Shown in pieces: positions 48,301 through 55,268 of a stretch of 64,000 nucleotides of DNA. The notes under the pieces were generated by a model. That model did no database searches. It saw only the letters and a list, made by a program, of their open reading frames with translations, and was not told the DNA's origin. The first letter of the stretch is position 1. The number at the start of each line of letters is the position of its first letter. The DNA is from Watersipora subatra (lineage: Eukaryota > Bryozoa > Gymnolaemata > Cheilostomatida > Watersiporidae), in assembly GCF_963576615.1 (NCBI RefSeq), contig NC_088708.1, forward strand, positions 59,321,196 to 59,385,195, read 5' to 3'. Made by a program: the position numbers and the translations under genes.

Positions 48301-50381
48301 ATGATTATCCATGAATTTAATTAAAAAGTAGATTGACAATAAACTCAACAAAGTGTATATTATATAAATCATGTACTTGAAACTTGTAGAAAGTAATAAA
48401 ATATGACTAGTTATAATTCAACAATGCAGAAAAGGACACTAGTCATACTTGTACCTACATGTACAACCACCCCAACGTATGGATTCCTAAAGACATGATG
48501 TGAGTTTGAACAGGCATTTGACTTCTCACTCAAAGTAACTTCTAACATATGATATTCAAAGTCTCTCAAAACATTGCAGTTTATTACTGAAAAAGCTGAT
48601 AAAATTCAAAAGGAAATTTTTAAAAATCTATGAAAATAATAAAAACAGTTAAGACACGTTAGTTTAACATTTACTTAGTCTAAGTTGGAGTAAGTTACAC
48701 TTGAAATCTATCAACTCTTCTTCCAAGCTATCCACTACGGAGTCTGCGCTTCCATTGTTGTGTCTCTATGGTAACAATATAGATCCCTTTTTATTTATCA
48801 TTAGTTTATTAATTTAGATTTTTGCATTGAATATTATTACATCTAAATGCTTAAATCATTTTATTTAATGCTTTTTTTACTGTAAGTGTAATTATGACAG
48901 CTAATTATTAAAGATAAACTTACATAAAATTTTAGCTGATTTTATCAGAAAGTATCAGTATGTTTCTATTGTTTGTGATTGTTTTTGATGTTTGAGGTAA
49001 TCTGACTGCCAGGATGTTTAAAGATTAAAATCAACAAAACTTGATCATGGTTAAAACGTTAAAAAAATACATACAAAAAGAAGTCAGTAGCTGATATTGA
49101 CTATTGCGTTCAAGTTACAGCTTTATGCGTCTCTATTATGTCAGTCTCTTCACAACTATAGACGTCATAATCGCACTATCGCTTGATCTGAACCTTTTAA
49201 CCATGATCAAGTTTGGTTGATTTTAATCTTGAAACATCCTGGCAGTCAGATCACCTCAAACATAAAAACAATCACAAATGATAGAAAAATACGGATACTT
49301 TCTGATAAAATCAGCTAAAATGTTGTGCAATTTTATCTTTAAGGAACTAGCCTAGACTTCTGGCTTATTAAATGAATTAAACAAATTACAATGTATTTTA
49401 TGGTAATCATTCTTAACATATAGTTATTTTAACAAACAAGAAATTATCTCACAGCAAAATATCTTCATATGCAGAGGTATGACGCTATTCACTTCTTTTG
49501 TCAATTTCTGTTTTTCAGTTTCAGATACGCATTAACAAAGTGACAGCAGATAATCCAGTTGTAGTATTGTATACGTCACATACAATCTTGTGCAGTTTTT
49601 AAGAAGACAGGCTAGCTAAACGTTTAAATATTACTTATTAACAAAGGCAGACATATTAATCATACCTAAACAGTCCGTCCCATTTTTCACATAGCCCGAT
49701 AGACATCTACATCTATATGACTTTCTGGTGTTTACACATTCAGCGTTGTCATGGCAGTTGTGTCCCGTCTCGCACCGATTCACTACAATAAAAACCATGA
49801 ACACACAAGTCCTCATCATCAATTTCTGTAAGTTCTGAATTATTCTTGTAGATCTCTATTATAATATAGACTGCCAGTTTAATCAAGTAGTGAAGACAAT
49901 TTGATAACTTTAATTTAATAACGGTGAATTTGATAATTCTAAAGTTACGACAAACATCATTTTCTATCTTGTGAAACTAACATATTGCATCCACCATCAC
50001 ATGTTTCAGTTTATGTCCTTTTTGTTATTATAACATTCAATTCCCTATTTTGACTTTCGATTCTCTATTCGCTACTCACTATTCAATTCAACCCACTATT
50101 CTACTAGTCCGCTGCAATACTGTTAGATTATCAACTTTCAAAACACTTTTGTTCAACTCACTTGATATTTCCTGCTTTTGTCTTTTTATTTTTGGTTCTT
50201 TGTTTTAGCAAGTAATAAAAAACATCATTCTATCGATGATTACTAATTCCAGTAAAAAGTTATAGATACATGACGCAAAGTGTATTAAAATAATTCTGTT
50301 ACCTTCGTGTTGCCTTGATGTTTGTGCTAACACATTGTTACAAAAAATCCATAAAATAATGAAAGTTATCACCAGCCTCAT
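21163..50381 (-). CDS. SCUBE: SCUBE: signal peptide-CUB-EGF domain protein, complete, 20 coding exons
   Basis: Exons in transcript order: 50381-50303, 49782-49666, 48250-48128, 47196-47074, 46075-45950, 44413-44285, 42751-42635, 42227-41988, 41075-40947, 40636-40400, 40290-40165, 36115-35951, 35294-35082, 34892-34740, 33076-32912, 31601-31440, 28292-28089, 24985-24833, 23391-23312, 21318-21163. All have GT-AG ends. Introns are phase 1 except the last, phase 0. The total is 2997 nt, 998 aa; vertebrate SCUBE1-3 are about 990-1000 aa. Domain order: signal peptide, nine EGF repeats, a spacer, three GCC2/GCC3 (ephrin-receptor-like) cysteine-rich repeats, one CUB domain, then a conserved tail. SCUBEs are secreted or peripheral membrane proteins; vertebrate members act in Hedgehog release and as growth-factor co-receptors. 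The invertebrate role is inferred only. An extra small exon in the 4-kb intron 36116-40164 cannot be excluded. Confidence 0.95.
22290..24725. repeat. Large inverted repeat around SCUBE exon 19
   Basis: The left arm (about 22290-23090) and right arm (about 24130-24725) are reverse complements with indels. GCGCATAGACCTGCC near 22353 pairs with GGCAGGTCTATGCGC near 24659. ATGACAACTCATTTTTAC near 23056 pairs with GTAAAAATGAGTTGTCAT near 24139. The left arm has an extra segment at about 22530-22790. The spacer of roughly 1 kb holds SCUBE exon 19. Confidence 0.85.
23312..23391 (-). CDS. SCUBE: SCUBE exon 19: conserved C-terminal tail, part 1
   Basis: [20 protein letters not shown] then EHQRIFK, close to the YQ.LIEDIVRDGRLYAS..HQ tail of vertebrate SCUBEs. 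Acceptor CTTCTTCTTGAAG, donor AAA|GTAAGT, phase 0. Confidence 0.95.
24833..24985 (-). CDS. SCUBE: SCUBE exon 18: second part of the CUB domain
   Basis: [20 protein letters not shown] then [20 protein letters not shown] and [11 protein letters not shown]. The S..LWI.FKS.E....GF..P.VT ending matches vertebrate SCUBE. Acceptor ATTGTAG, donor GAAG|GTAAAT. Confidence 0.94.
25830..26325. repeat. Tandem array of about 130-bp unit, about 3.5 copies
   Basis: GATGACTACAGAACAATG..TACGTAGTACAG recurs near 25929, 26058 and 26269, with GATGATATTTTTTCTAA between copies. Lies in SCUBE intron 17. Confidence 0.75.
27162..27971. mobile_element. MITE-Y copy 2
   Basis: TIR CAGTGAAACTCGGATAAATC at the left, with its inverted partner ending at 27971. 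TA flanks are at 27160-27161 and 27972-27973. Homologous throughout to 14028-15007 but without the 220-bp duplication. It lies in SCUBE intron 17, about 118 bp from the exon 17 donor. No transposase. Confidence 0.9.
28089..28292 (-). CDS. SCUBE: SCUBE exon 17: first part of the CUB domain
   Basis: [20 protein letters not shown] then [33 protein letters not shown] and [10 protein letters not shown]: the RRCG..G.I.SPN.P..YP...C.W start of a CUB domain. Acceptor TTTTATAG at 28293-28294. A second AG at 28254-28255 would drop the first CUB cysteine, so it is not used. Confidence 0.94.
29165..30985. repeat. 20-bp minisatellite, about 90 copies, with higher-order structure
   Basis: Unit AGTATGGTAATAACCTACAG with variants (CGTATGGAATAACC, TATATAGCAATAACC). 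A variant block containing GCATATAGTCAAAACCTGCA and TTATGCTAATTCATCTGCAG occurs near 30277 and again near 30896, indicating a duplication of about 600 bp. It fills more than half of SCUBE intron 16. Confidence 0.97.
31440..31601 (-). CDS. SCUBE: SCUBE exon 16: GCC2/GCC3 repeat 3
   Basis: [20 protein letters not shown] then [20 protein letters not shown] and SQCQ. Acceptor GGTTTTAG, donor CAAA|GTGAGT. Confidence 0.95.
32093..32565 (+). mobile_element. R2 SINE-like element, copy 2 (with head)
   Basis: Head GGCCGGTGTTGCGTCGGTAA then TAAAAAGG. The middle is shared with 13235-13440. A tRNA-like part (GATAGTATGCTTGTCTGCAG, GAGTTCACATCC) follows, with an AT-rich end TTTATAGATATT. It lies in SCUBE intron 15, antisense to the gene. 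Confidence 0.7.
32912..33076 (-). CDS. SCUBE: SCUBE exon 15: GCC2/GCC3 repeat 2
   Basis: [20 protein letters not shown] then [20 protein letters not shown] and [12 protein letters not shown]. The TKH.G..SF.DC ending is shared with vertebrate SCUBEs. Acceptor TGTCTTAG, donor ATCG|GTAAGT. Confidence 0.95.
33719..34021 (+). repeat. R1 dispersed repeat, full copy with AT tail
   Basis: Starts TAGCTGTGCCTCCCGGCGTT, passes through GCTATTCTAATAATAGCTAT and CAGACATAAAACATACTTTG, and ends with an AT run (AAATATATATATAGAT). Its ends match the minus-strand copies at 35420-35815 and 39330-39560. SCUBE intron 14. Confidence 0.75.
34040..34350. repeat. 31-bp minisatellite, about 10 copies
   Basis: Imperfect units of GTGTTGATTGGTTTATACGG plus ATAGTAGAGTG, directly after an R1 copy in SCUBE intron 14. 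Confidence 0.9.
34740..34892 (-). CDS. SCUBE: SCUBE exon 14: GCC2/GCC3 repeat 1
   Basis: [20 protein letters not shown] then [14 protein letters not shown]-x-C-x3-G-T-Y-Q with later C-x2-C, the ephrin-receptor-like fold. Acceptor TTTTTAG, donor AAAG|GTAAAG. Confidence 0.93.
35082..35294 (-). CDS. SCUBE: SCUBE exon 13: spacer module 2, second half
   Basis: [20 protein letters not shown] then [20 protein letters not shown], comparable to the ASCDLSC...RTLRKAV spacer of vertebrate SCUBEs. It ends HNDCC, leading into the first cysteine-rich repeat. Donor TGCG|GTTTGT. Confidence 0.88.
35420..35815 (-). repeat. R1 dispersed repeat, full copy, filling SCUBE intron 12
   Basis: On the minus strand it starts ACTAGCTGTGCTACCCAACG then TTGCCCGGGT, and ends in an ATATATAT run near 35420. 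It occupies about 400 of the 656 bp of SCUBE intron 12, in the gene's sense orientation. Confidence 0.75.
35951..36115 (-). CDS. SCUBE: SCUBE exon 12: spacer module 2, first half
   Basis: [20 protein letters not shown] then [16 protein letters not shown]. Acceptor TTATTCACAG, donor CCTA|GTAAGT. It joins exon 13 in phase 1 to give ..[12 protein letters not shown]. Confidence 0.85.
36116..36460. repeat. Dispersed repeat R3, copy 1
   Basis: Similar over about 330 bp to 47395-47735: GGGCAAACTTTT..., TAGTGGTTTATATT, GGTGACAGGAAAG, CTATTAGCGCATATATG in the same order. The similarity reaches up to the 3' splice site of SCUBE exon 12. Confidence 0.75.
37155..37517. mobile_element. Short TIR element (MITE, 363 bp)
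   Basis: Left end AAAGCCTAGTTCCCATATAC; the right end, inverted, reads AAAGCCTGGTTTCCATATCA. The interior is GC-rich (CCGCCGGTAGTTGCCGGCGG), unlike its surroundings. The terminal type resembles PIF/Harbinger-like MITEs, but I see no clear 3-bp target duplication, so the class is uncertain. SCUBE intron 11. Confidence 0.65.
37967..38030. repeat. 13-bp tandem repeat
   Basis: Five copies of GGTCCACAAAGTG/A in SCUBE intron 11. Confidence 0.85.
38620..38725. repeat. GGT/AGT-rich microsatellite
   Basis: Runs of GGTGGTGGTAGTGGTGG, with a repeated longer block TAGTAGGTGGTGGTCGTGGT. SCUBE intron 11. Confidence 0.85.
39165..39330. repeat. GT/GC-rich microsatellite
   Basis: Alternating TGTGTGCGCGCG and GGGTGTGTGGGTGCGAGCGC tracts, directly adjoining the 3' end of the R1 copy at 39330-39560. 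The overlapping open frames on both strands here (39051-39456) are artefacts of this repeat. Confidence 0.9.
39330..39560 (-). repeat. R1 dispersed repeat, copy ending in the microsatellite
   Basis: On the minus strand it starts CTAGCTGTGCCTCCCGGCGT then TGCCCGGGTATTAAAAATCA, reaches CTATTCTAATAATAGCTATA, and runs into a CA-rich tract instead of the AT tail of the other copies. Confidence 0.75.
40165..40290 (-). CDS. SCUBE: SCUBE exon 11: spacer module 1
   Basis: [20 protein letters not shown] then [20 protein letters not shown]: a beta stretch, a Cys and an amphipathic helix. This is the same pattern as exons 12-13 and as the repeated spacer of vertebrate SCUBEs. Intron 10 is only 109 bp. 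Confidence 0.82.
40400..40636 (-). CDS. SCUBE: SCUBE exon 10: spacer, cysteine-bearing segment
   Basis: 79 codons: [19 protein letters not shown] then [25 protein letters not shown] and PYCSG. The C..C..GMRW..C spacing recalls a degenerate sushi (CCP) module, but I do not see vertebrate sequence identity. Membership is supported by phase 1-1, position and good splice sites (TGTGTTTAG, CTCAG|GTGAGA). Confidence 0.8.
40947..41075 (-). CDS. SCUBE: SCUBE exon 9: EGF 9
   Basis: [20 protein letters not shown] then [16 protein letters not shown]. Acceptor TTGACTGCAG, donor CAAG|GTTTGT. Confidence 0.94.
41988..42227 (-). CDS. SCUBE: SCUBE exon 8: EGF 7 and 8 in one exon
   Basis: Two consecutive EGFs without an intron: [20 protein letters not shown]..., then [20 protein letters not shown] ending [13 protein letters not shown]. 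The second closely follows vertebrate SCUBE EGF 8. Acceptor ACTTTGTAG, donor GGTG|GTAAGT. Confidence 0.95.
42635..42751 (-). CDS. SCUBE: SCUBE exon 7: EGF 6
   Basis: [20 protein letters not shown] then [19 protein letters not shown]. Acceptor TGTCACTAG, donor GTTG|GTAAGG. Confidence 0.92.
42966..43310. repeat. 58-bp tandem repeat, about 6 copies
   Basis: Unit starting TAGCCTTAGGTCTTAGGATG followed by TATCTTAGCC and ACCTTCATATGTATAGTTAA; starts near 42967, 43025, 43083, 43140 and 43198. SCUBE intron 6. Confidence 0.9.
43490..43855. repeat. 18-bp minisatellite, about 20 copies
   Basis: Unit ACTCACATAGCCCGCAGC. As 18 is a multiple of 3, every frame on both strands is an open six-residue repeat (for example HSPQHS and AGYVSA), giving several spurious frames of 125-193 codons. 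SCUBE intron 6. Confidence 0.97.
44285..44413 (-). CDS. SCUBE: SCUBE exon 6: EGF 5
   Basis: [20 protein letters not shown] then [16 protein letters not shown]. Acceptor ATTTTTAG, donor ATGG|GTAAGA. Confidence 0.9.
44591..45530. mobile_element. hAT-family transposon, deleted, with intact 8-bp target duplication
   Basis: GTCAGAAT occurs perfectly at 44583-44590 and 45531-45538. The element starts TAGAGCTGGCACAGG and ends CGTTCCAGCTCTA, inverted terminal repeats of hAT type. Inside, 44875-45072 encodes a BED zinc finger. The RNase-H-like transposase domain is missing, so it is non-autonomous. It lies in SCUBE intron 5. Confidence 0.9.
44875..45072 (+). pseudogene. BED zinc finger remnant of a hAT transposase
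   Basis: [20 protein letters not shown] followed by [15 protein letters not shown]...LRYLQRRH: the C-x2-C ... H pattern and length of a BED finger, found at the N terminus of hAT transposases and ZBED proteins. The frame ends after 65 codons, with no catalytic domain following. Confidence 0.75.
45950..46075 (-). CDS. SCUBE: SCUBE exon 5: EGF 4
   Basis: [20 protein letters not shown] then [15 protein letters not shown], a non-calcium EGF as at this position in vertebrate SCUBEs. Two donors overlap: CAG|GTGTAT would break frame with exon 6, whereas AGGT|GTATGT keeps phase 1, so I chose the latter. Confidence 0.85.
46175..47038. repeat. 39-bp minisatellite, about 22 copies, filling SCUBE intron 4
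   Basis: Unit CTATATGAGTATTAGTACAC plus TCTCTTACTGTTACCTACA. 39 is a multiple of 3, so frames stay open as the 13-residue repeat [13 protein letters not shown]; the 181- and 77-codon frames here are artefacts. The array takes up about 860 of the 998 bp between SCUBE exons 4 and 5. Confidence 0.97.
47074..47196 (-). CDS. SCUBE: SCUBE exon 4: EGF 3
   Basis: [20 protein letters not shown] then [20 protein letters not shown]. Acceptor TTCTTAACAG, donor AAAA|GTAAGT. Confidence 0.95.
47395..47735. repeat. Dispersed repeat R3, copy 2
   Basis: Parallel to 36116-36460 with about a dozen small indels; ends near CTATTAGCGCATATATGAAG. SCUBE intron 3. Confidence 0.75.
47760..47935 (+). repeat. Solo arm of the foldback repeat
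   Basis: GTCATAATTGCACTTTCGCC through CATCCTGGCAGTCAAATCAC to TACTTTCTGATAAAATC matches the right arm of the foldback element at 48905-49345. A related segment also occurs inside MITE-Y (27656-27790). Confidence 0.75.
48128..48250 (-). CDS. SCUBE: SCUBE exon 3: EGF 2 (calcium-binding type)
   Basis: Opens [20 protein letters not shown] and closes [10 protein letters not shown]. The D-x-(N/D)-E-C start and C-x-C pattern fit a calcium-binding EGF. Acceptor CTCCACAG, donor ATAG|GTGCGC. Confidence 0.92.
   Translation of the reverse strand: MKTSAPTRMDNAFTSVPTHEVPSIVVATLDLLLQRTPQTA
48905..49345. mobile_element. Foldback/MITE-like inverted repeat
   Basis: The arms at about 48905-49065 and 49185-49345 are reverse complements: TTTTAGCTGATTTTATCAGA near 48936 pairs with TCTGATAAAATCAGCTAAAA near 49301. 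ACTGCCAGGATGTTTAAAGA pairs with its inverted counterpart near 49230. The loop is about 120 bp. No coding capacity. SCUBE intron 2. Confidence 0.8.
49666..49782 (-). CDS. SCUBE: SCUBE exon 2: EGF 1
   Basis: Acceptor TTTATTGTAG. Encodes [20 protein letters not shown] then [18 protein letters not shown], six cysteines. Donor TTTAG|GTATGA. Confidence 0.92.
50303..50381 (-). CDS. SCUBE: SCUBE exon 1: signal peptide
   Basis: ATG at 50381 opens [20 protein letters not shown], a classic signal peptide with likely cleavage after VLA. Donor GAAG|GTAACA, phase 1. In-frame GTG codons upstream are not credible starts. Confidence 0.88.
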
Positions 50382-51550
50382 GCTTAGTCTTCGTCTGCGG
50401 CCTTCTATCTCAGAATAAAACTCTGAACTGCTTTTCTGCACTAAACAGACTCTCCTAATTTCTCATTTTGAAGCTTCGTTAAGTGCTAGATATGACAATA
50501 AACTCACACCTTTCAACAAGTTGGCTTCTTTGAATAATTGACAGTTGCCTACAAGTGTTTGGTTCTATTGAGCTTTTGTTAAAAAGGTGACCACTTTAGT
50601 GAATGTTTTATATGACATCAATTACGGATTAGCGATGGATAGACCCTGAGGAAATGTTTACACCTAAAAGCTTTTATTTCCTTCAAGCTGCTTGCATTGG
50701 ATGACACTTGAAATTAGTTGTCTAGCTTCGAGCGAGCAAGATGATGCTCTTGACAAAATTTAAACCCACCGTTATCATTTCATTGTCTGTTTTTATCCAA
50801 ATTTTTTCTAGAACTTTGCTTGAAGGTTTTAATCCTCTATTTTCAATTCTCTCTGTTTGTATTGTAAACATAATTTAATATTCACATGACGCTCTAGAGC
50901 CATGTAGGACATTTGGAGTATTAAAGTTTGTCAAATATCGATCTTCTTTGGCTCAGTACTGTTTAACACATTTTATAAAATATTTCAGTTTTAGTGATAT
51001 CTGATTTTTCACTAGTGGCATGAAATTAGCTAAAATAGAACTAGATTAGAAGAGAGAGGGAGACAAATCCACATAGAGTTGAATAAACACAATCAACTAT
51101 GAAACTCTGAAATGGAGCCTTCACAGCAGAGAGATTGATGACCAAAATAAGGACGCTGAATTATGAGAGAGTGGTGAGTCTACAGAATTAAAAAATGGCC
51201 ATCCACGTATAGAAATACAATCACACTGATGGGACAACTGCTTAATTAGTTAATAAAAGTTTAAAATGTTTGTCCACATAAAAGCTTTTTAACCATGACA
51301 GCTATAATTGCTAGTAGCGTTCTTATAACTAAACAAGTCTAAAGTGCATTCTCGCTACCCTATAACCATACAGCCTAATTATATTGAGTGATGAACACCC
51401 TTGAACGATTTATTTTGAAGACTAAATGTATTAGAATTATCTCCCTCTCTCCTATGCCCTGGACTGAAAATGTTTGCTAATAATTCACTATTGCAGTCCC
51501 TTTTAGACATCTTTGAGAAACAATATTAATTATATCATAGTATAACATAC
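50382..51550. other. Region upstream of the SCUBE start
   Basis: Should contain the SCUBE 5' UTR and promoter, but no TATA box or other element is distinct enough to call. A minus-strand frame after a TTTTCAG near 51472 stays open for about 30 codons and could be a terminal exon of the upstream unknown gene; support is weak. Confidence 0.35.
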
Positions 51551-51664
51551 CTTGTACATGATGAGTGGAAATGACTGCAGAACATAAACCACTAGAATTT
51601 CTGTTGTAAAATGATACGTCTCTGTTGAAGGCTACATAAAGCATGCTTCCGTACCCTTCAGCAC
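51551..51664 (-). CDS. Exon of an unrecognised gene (U5)
   Basis: Acceptor GTTTGCAG, donor CAAG|GTATGT, 114 bp, phase 1-1. Encodes GAEGYGSMLYVAFNRDVSFY then SSGLCSAVISTHHVQ. Joined to the U4 exon in phase it reads ..FDLDSAEGYGSM. No family recognised. Since it ends in phase 1, it could splice to a terminal exon not found, or in principle into SCUBE exon 2. Confidence 0.5.
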
Positions 51665-52591
51665 CTGCAAACACGTTTCAAAATAGTCTAATACATTAGT
51701 CAAAAACTCTGGAGCACTTTTTTGTCCTTGACAATGGTTGAGGAGAGGAAATGGCAACAGGATTAGAAAAAGAACTGGCAGCAAATAGGAGACAAAAGGG
51801 TAAGAGAATTAAAGAGATTAAGTACATCTGCATGGACATTGTTCAGCCTCTTGATTTTTTCTGAGGGAAGAAAGGAACGCCAAAGTGGTCATATTCAATT
51901 AGTCACAGAGAGGAAGCAGTGGAGGGAAGTGATTTATTGTAGAGTGAAGGTTGGAGGTATAGGAGAGAGGAGAGATCAACGTAGGGTCATCTGAGTGCAG
52001 CTGCACTTGAGGAGTCCTTGTTGATAAACAGTAGGCAGACCTTCTCACACTGCTGACTCACTCTTCACGCTGTTGAGACTAGTAGTAGTTGTGCAGTGTT
52101 CTGAGTAGAGTAACTGGCTAAAGCTGCTACACTTAGAGGTATGGTGACGTGTGACGCATACTTTGGAACTGAAAAAGTAGCAGTCAGTTAGTCAAACTAA
52201 CCTCGGTAGTAACACAGCACAACATGTAAATATGTAAATAAACTGTTTCGAATATCATGCATTGATTGAAAGTATATATATGGTGCTGTTTGTGGTAGAT
52301 TTTTGGTCTGCATTAAAGCAAGAGGATTTTCCTACGAACTTCAGCCAAAAGAACTTTAGCCAAAAGACACAGTTAAAGCACCTATGTGTTCAGTCATGGC
52401 AATTGCCTGGTTTCAAATGTCTGGCCATCAACTTCTTAAGTCTAAAAATGGTGGCACCTCTAATCCGCTATTTCTACAGCTTTCAAGAGGTTACTAAAAT
52501 CCTAGGCCAGGTTATATACAGGTATAAACAGTGACTATTCGCGTGCGACCGACTATTCGGGTTCGGAGCGTGGCACTAACTTGTTGACTTG

Positions 52592-53472
52592 TAAGGTTGT
52601 CTTGCAACAAAATTCACATTACAGTTATTTGGTATGAAAAGATTCGCCATGTCTTACTCTGTTGTGTTGTAGGTGCAAAATATATGGGAATGTGATTACA
52701 AGCTCCTAAAAGCTCCAAAACGAACAGTTAATCGCAGCCACACGAGACAGCCATGGTTTGGATTCTTTTTCCAAAACGGCTCAAATGTGACGTAGCTGTG
52801 GTAGATGGTTTCTGTTTACACTTTCATGCAACCTTATTCGTCGAAATATTTTCACAAATATACTTCACACATTCAATAAAACCATGTCTATTGTTCTTAC
52901 GCATCTATTTTATCGTCTTAGTAATGCTGTCACTTATAGCACTGATATCTTATAACTTACCGTAAATATGCGTTTAATTTTTTAACCTTAGCTCGAAGGA
53001 GTACATATCATTGTCTGATAATCATGACGAGCCTGTTGGTCACCTGTGATAATCGAAAAGTGCTGCAGAAATTATTTGCGAAGTATTGGGTCACATGATC
53101 AGATTACGACTTGCCGATTAGACCAAACCAAAAAAACACTGTAAAGTAGCGAGCAACTATATTTGATACGGGGTCTTTGATAAAACCCGAAGTGTTTGTC
53201 ATAAACTAGTGCTACGATAAGTTATATATTGAGTTTTTTATTGGCCTTTCAATTCACGTGAGAACATCACGTGACAAGACAATAAATAAATTTCATGAAT
53301 ACGCCAGAGAAATAAAGAGATTCCAATCTACGGCGGCTTTTCGTTTTTGAGCTTTTAAGAGCTTGTAATCACATTTCCACATATTTGGCACCTACAACAC
53401 AACAGAGTAAGACATGGTGAATCTTTTGATACCAAATAACTGTAATGTGAATTTTTTTGCAAGTCAACCTTT
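52592..53472. mobile_element. Long-TIR element X, copy 2 (uninterrupted)
   Basis: Homologous to 13825-15690 from AAGGTTG..TTGCAACAAAATTC to the inverted end GCAAGTCAACCTTT, but lacking the 980-bp MITE-Y insertion. It therefore supplies the empty site. Frames at 52753-52965 and 14967-15180 resemble each other only because the element is duplicated. No transposase. Confidence 0.88.
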
Positions 53473-54628
53473 AACCTTCATTTATTCAACAGCATTTTGC
53501 TCTCCATTCTTAAAAAATACTATCAAATTATCCCCACCTAGATATAATATATTCACATGTTGTTGTTGTTGTTGTTGTGCTCTGTAGAGGGGGCTAGTGA
53601 CGCCTCAAAAATATTTGCAAATAACTTAGGCCTACATATTTTTATTGCTCGACTATTTTGTACCTTAGCCTTAGGTCATTAAGTTACGCGCCATGTCTTT
53701 TGTATACTTTGAACGCAATACTATGACAACTCGTAAATAGAACTATTCTCAGTAATTCCCTGTAGAAATATTGATTTTTCTGTATATAACTGTATGGCAT
53801 TCAAGTGTATATAAAACAAACCGTAATAGATGATTACACTACCAGATTACACTATCTAGCAAGTTGTAGGATATAGATCAGTCACTGGAATAAAAATCAC
53901 TCGTAAATATTACTTTGATAAATGAAAGAGAGGCTATCACATCAGCAGCTAATCATAGCTCTATTTTAGTACCTATGTTGCCATAACAACTGACTTATAA
54001 CATGAGCAGGAAACATTTGCACAGCAGCAAAACTTGCTAAAGAGTACGTAGCTAGCTATGTAGTAGGTAGCTATGTAGTAGGTAACTATGTAGTAGTTAG
54101 CTATGTAGTAGGTAGCTATATGTACTTCTACTAAACTACTGCTTTGCTATCCACTCAAAACCAAATAGTATAATGCTATATATCTATTTTGCATAAAGCG
54201 ATCGTTACTCTATGTTTCCAGTCCTACCGCTAGTTCTTTCTAACCCAATACGACATGTAAACATAAATATGTGTCATTTACCGTGAGTTCAACTCATCAC
54301 TACCGGTTGCCTACATTTAATTTGTATGATACTTTTTGACTAGCAAGTAACTTTTAAAAAGCCAAAAAATTTTTAACTGACTTACTTCCGAAGCAAAAAC
54401 AACTTACAACCGAAACAGATAAAAATATTAATACTGTGGTTTTCTTCAACTTAATTTTAATGAATGCACTACTATCGTTCATCCTGTACAGTTATAGCTG
54501 TACAATCACAATATATATGTTCGCCTACGGCGCACTACAATACCACTACAGTTTAACATGAGAGTTGTTAACACAGTGTCCGACCATCAAACAAAAAGAA
54601 GCGAAGCAGATGCTATAATCGCACTCAC

Positions 54629-54719
54629 TGTCAAGGTCAAACATATATTTGGATAATATGTGGTCTTGTCTTGTGCCTTGCACCCAACGGAGCTTTCCCT
54701 TGCTGATGGTAATAGTAAC
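54629..54719 (-). CDS. Exon of an unrecognised gene (U4)
   Basis: Acceptor ATTCTGTAG, donor GACA|GTGAGTG (strong), 91 bp. Encodes VTITISKGKLRWVQGTRQDH then ILSKYMFDLD. The phases fit U3 upstream (0) and U5 downstream (1). If not spliced here, the frame ends in a stop about 27 codons later. Confidence 0.5.
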
Positions 54720-55113
54720 CTACAGAATATCACAGATGGTCAGTCCTAAACATCTGGTCGCACCCATGCAATACTGTAAGCTAGAGTCTATTTACTCAGA
54801 CTATATATTCTGACAATGATTTACATAGCACGATGAGTAATAATAATATTGCCAGAAGGAATAATGCTAGTTTTTCACATTGTGACGGACTTAGGATTAT
54901 TGAGGTCTTTACTGGACTTCATCATCAGTATTTTTGAAAAACTGCTTAGGCTACTAGCAAGAAAAACTATATCTTCAATGGGCTGTAGATACTAGGTGAA
55001 TCAATCCTTGCCGGCAATCGTGATAATATAACCAAACAAATTACTTGCTTTTTCATCACCAACCCACCAAAGACAAATCACATGTCAAAAGTTATTGAAT
55101 TCACCGATCTTAC

Positions 55114-55268
55114 CGATTGACCAGAATCAATGTAGTTATCGGAAACCTTAACAAGGTTGCCTCCGCCATTTACTGAGACGTACTCATATCCAGACTTCCT
55201 GTTTGAGTACACTCTAAGCTGACGATTGTATATATGTACTTCTGCGGCTTGTGTGGTCATTTTACTAT
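55114..55268 (-). CDS. Exon of an unrecognised gene (U3)
   Basis: Acceptor GCATTTTATAG, donor TCG|GTAAGA. Encodes SKMTTQAAEVHIYNRQLRVY then EYVSVNGGGNLVKVSDNYID and SGQS. It looks like an all-beta segment. It either follows an unseen exon in phase 1 or starts at the internal ATG (MTTQAAEV). Product unknown. Confidence 0.5.
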
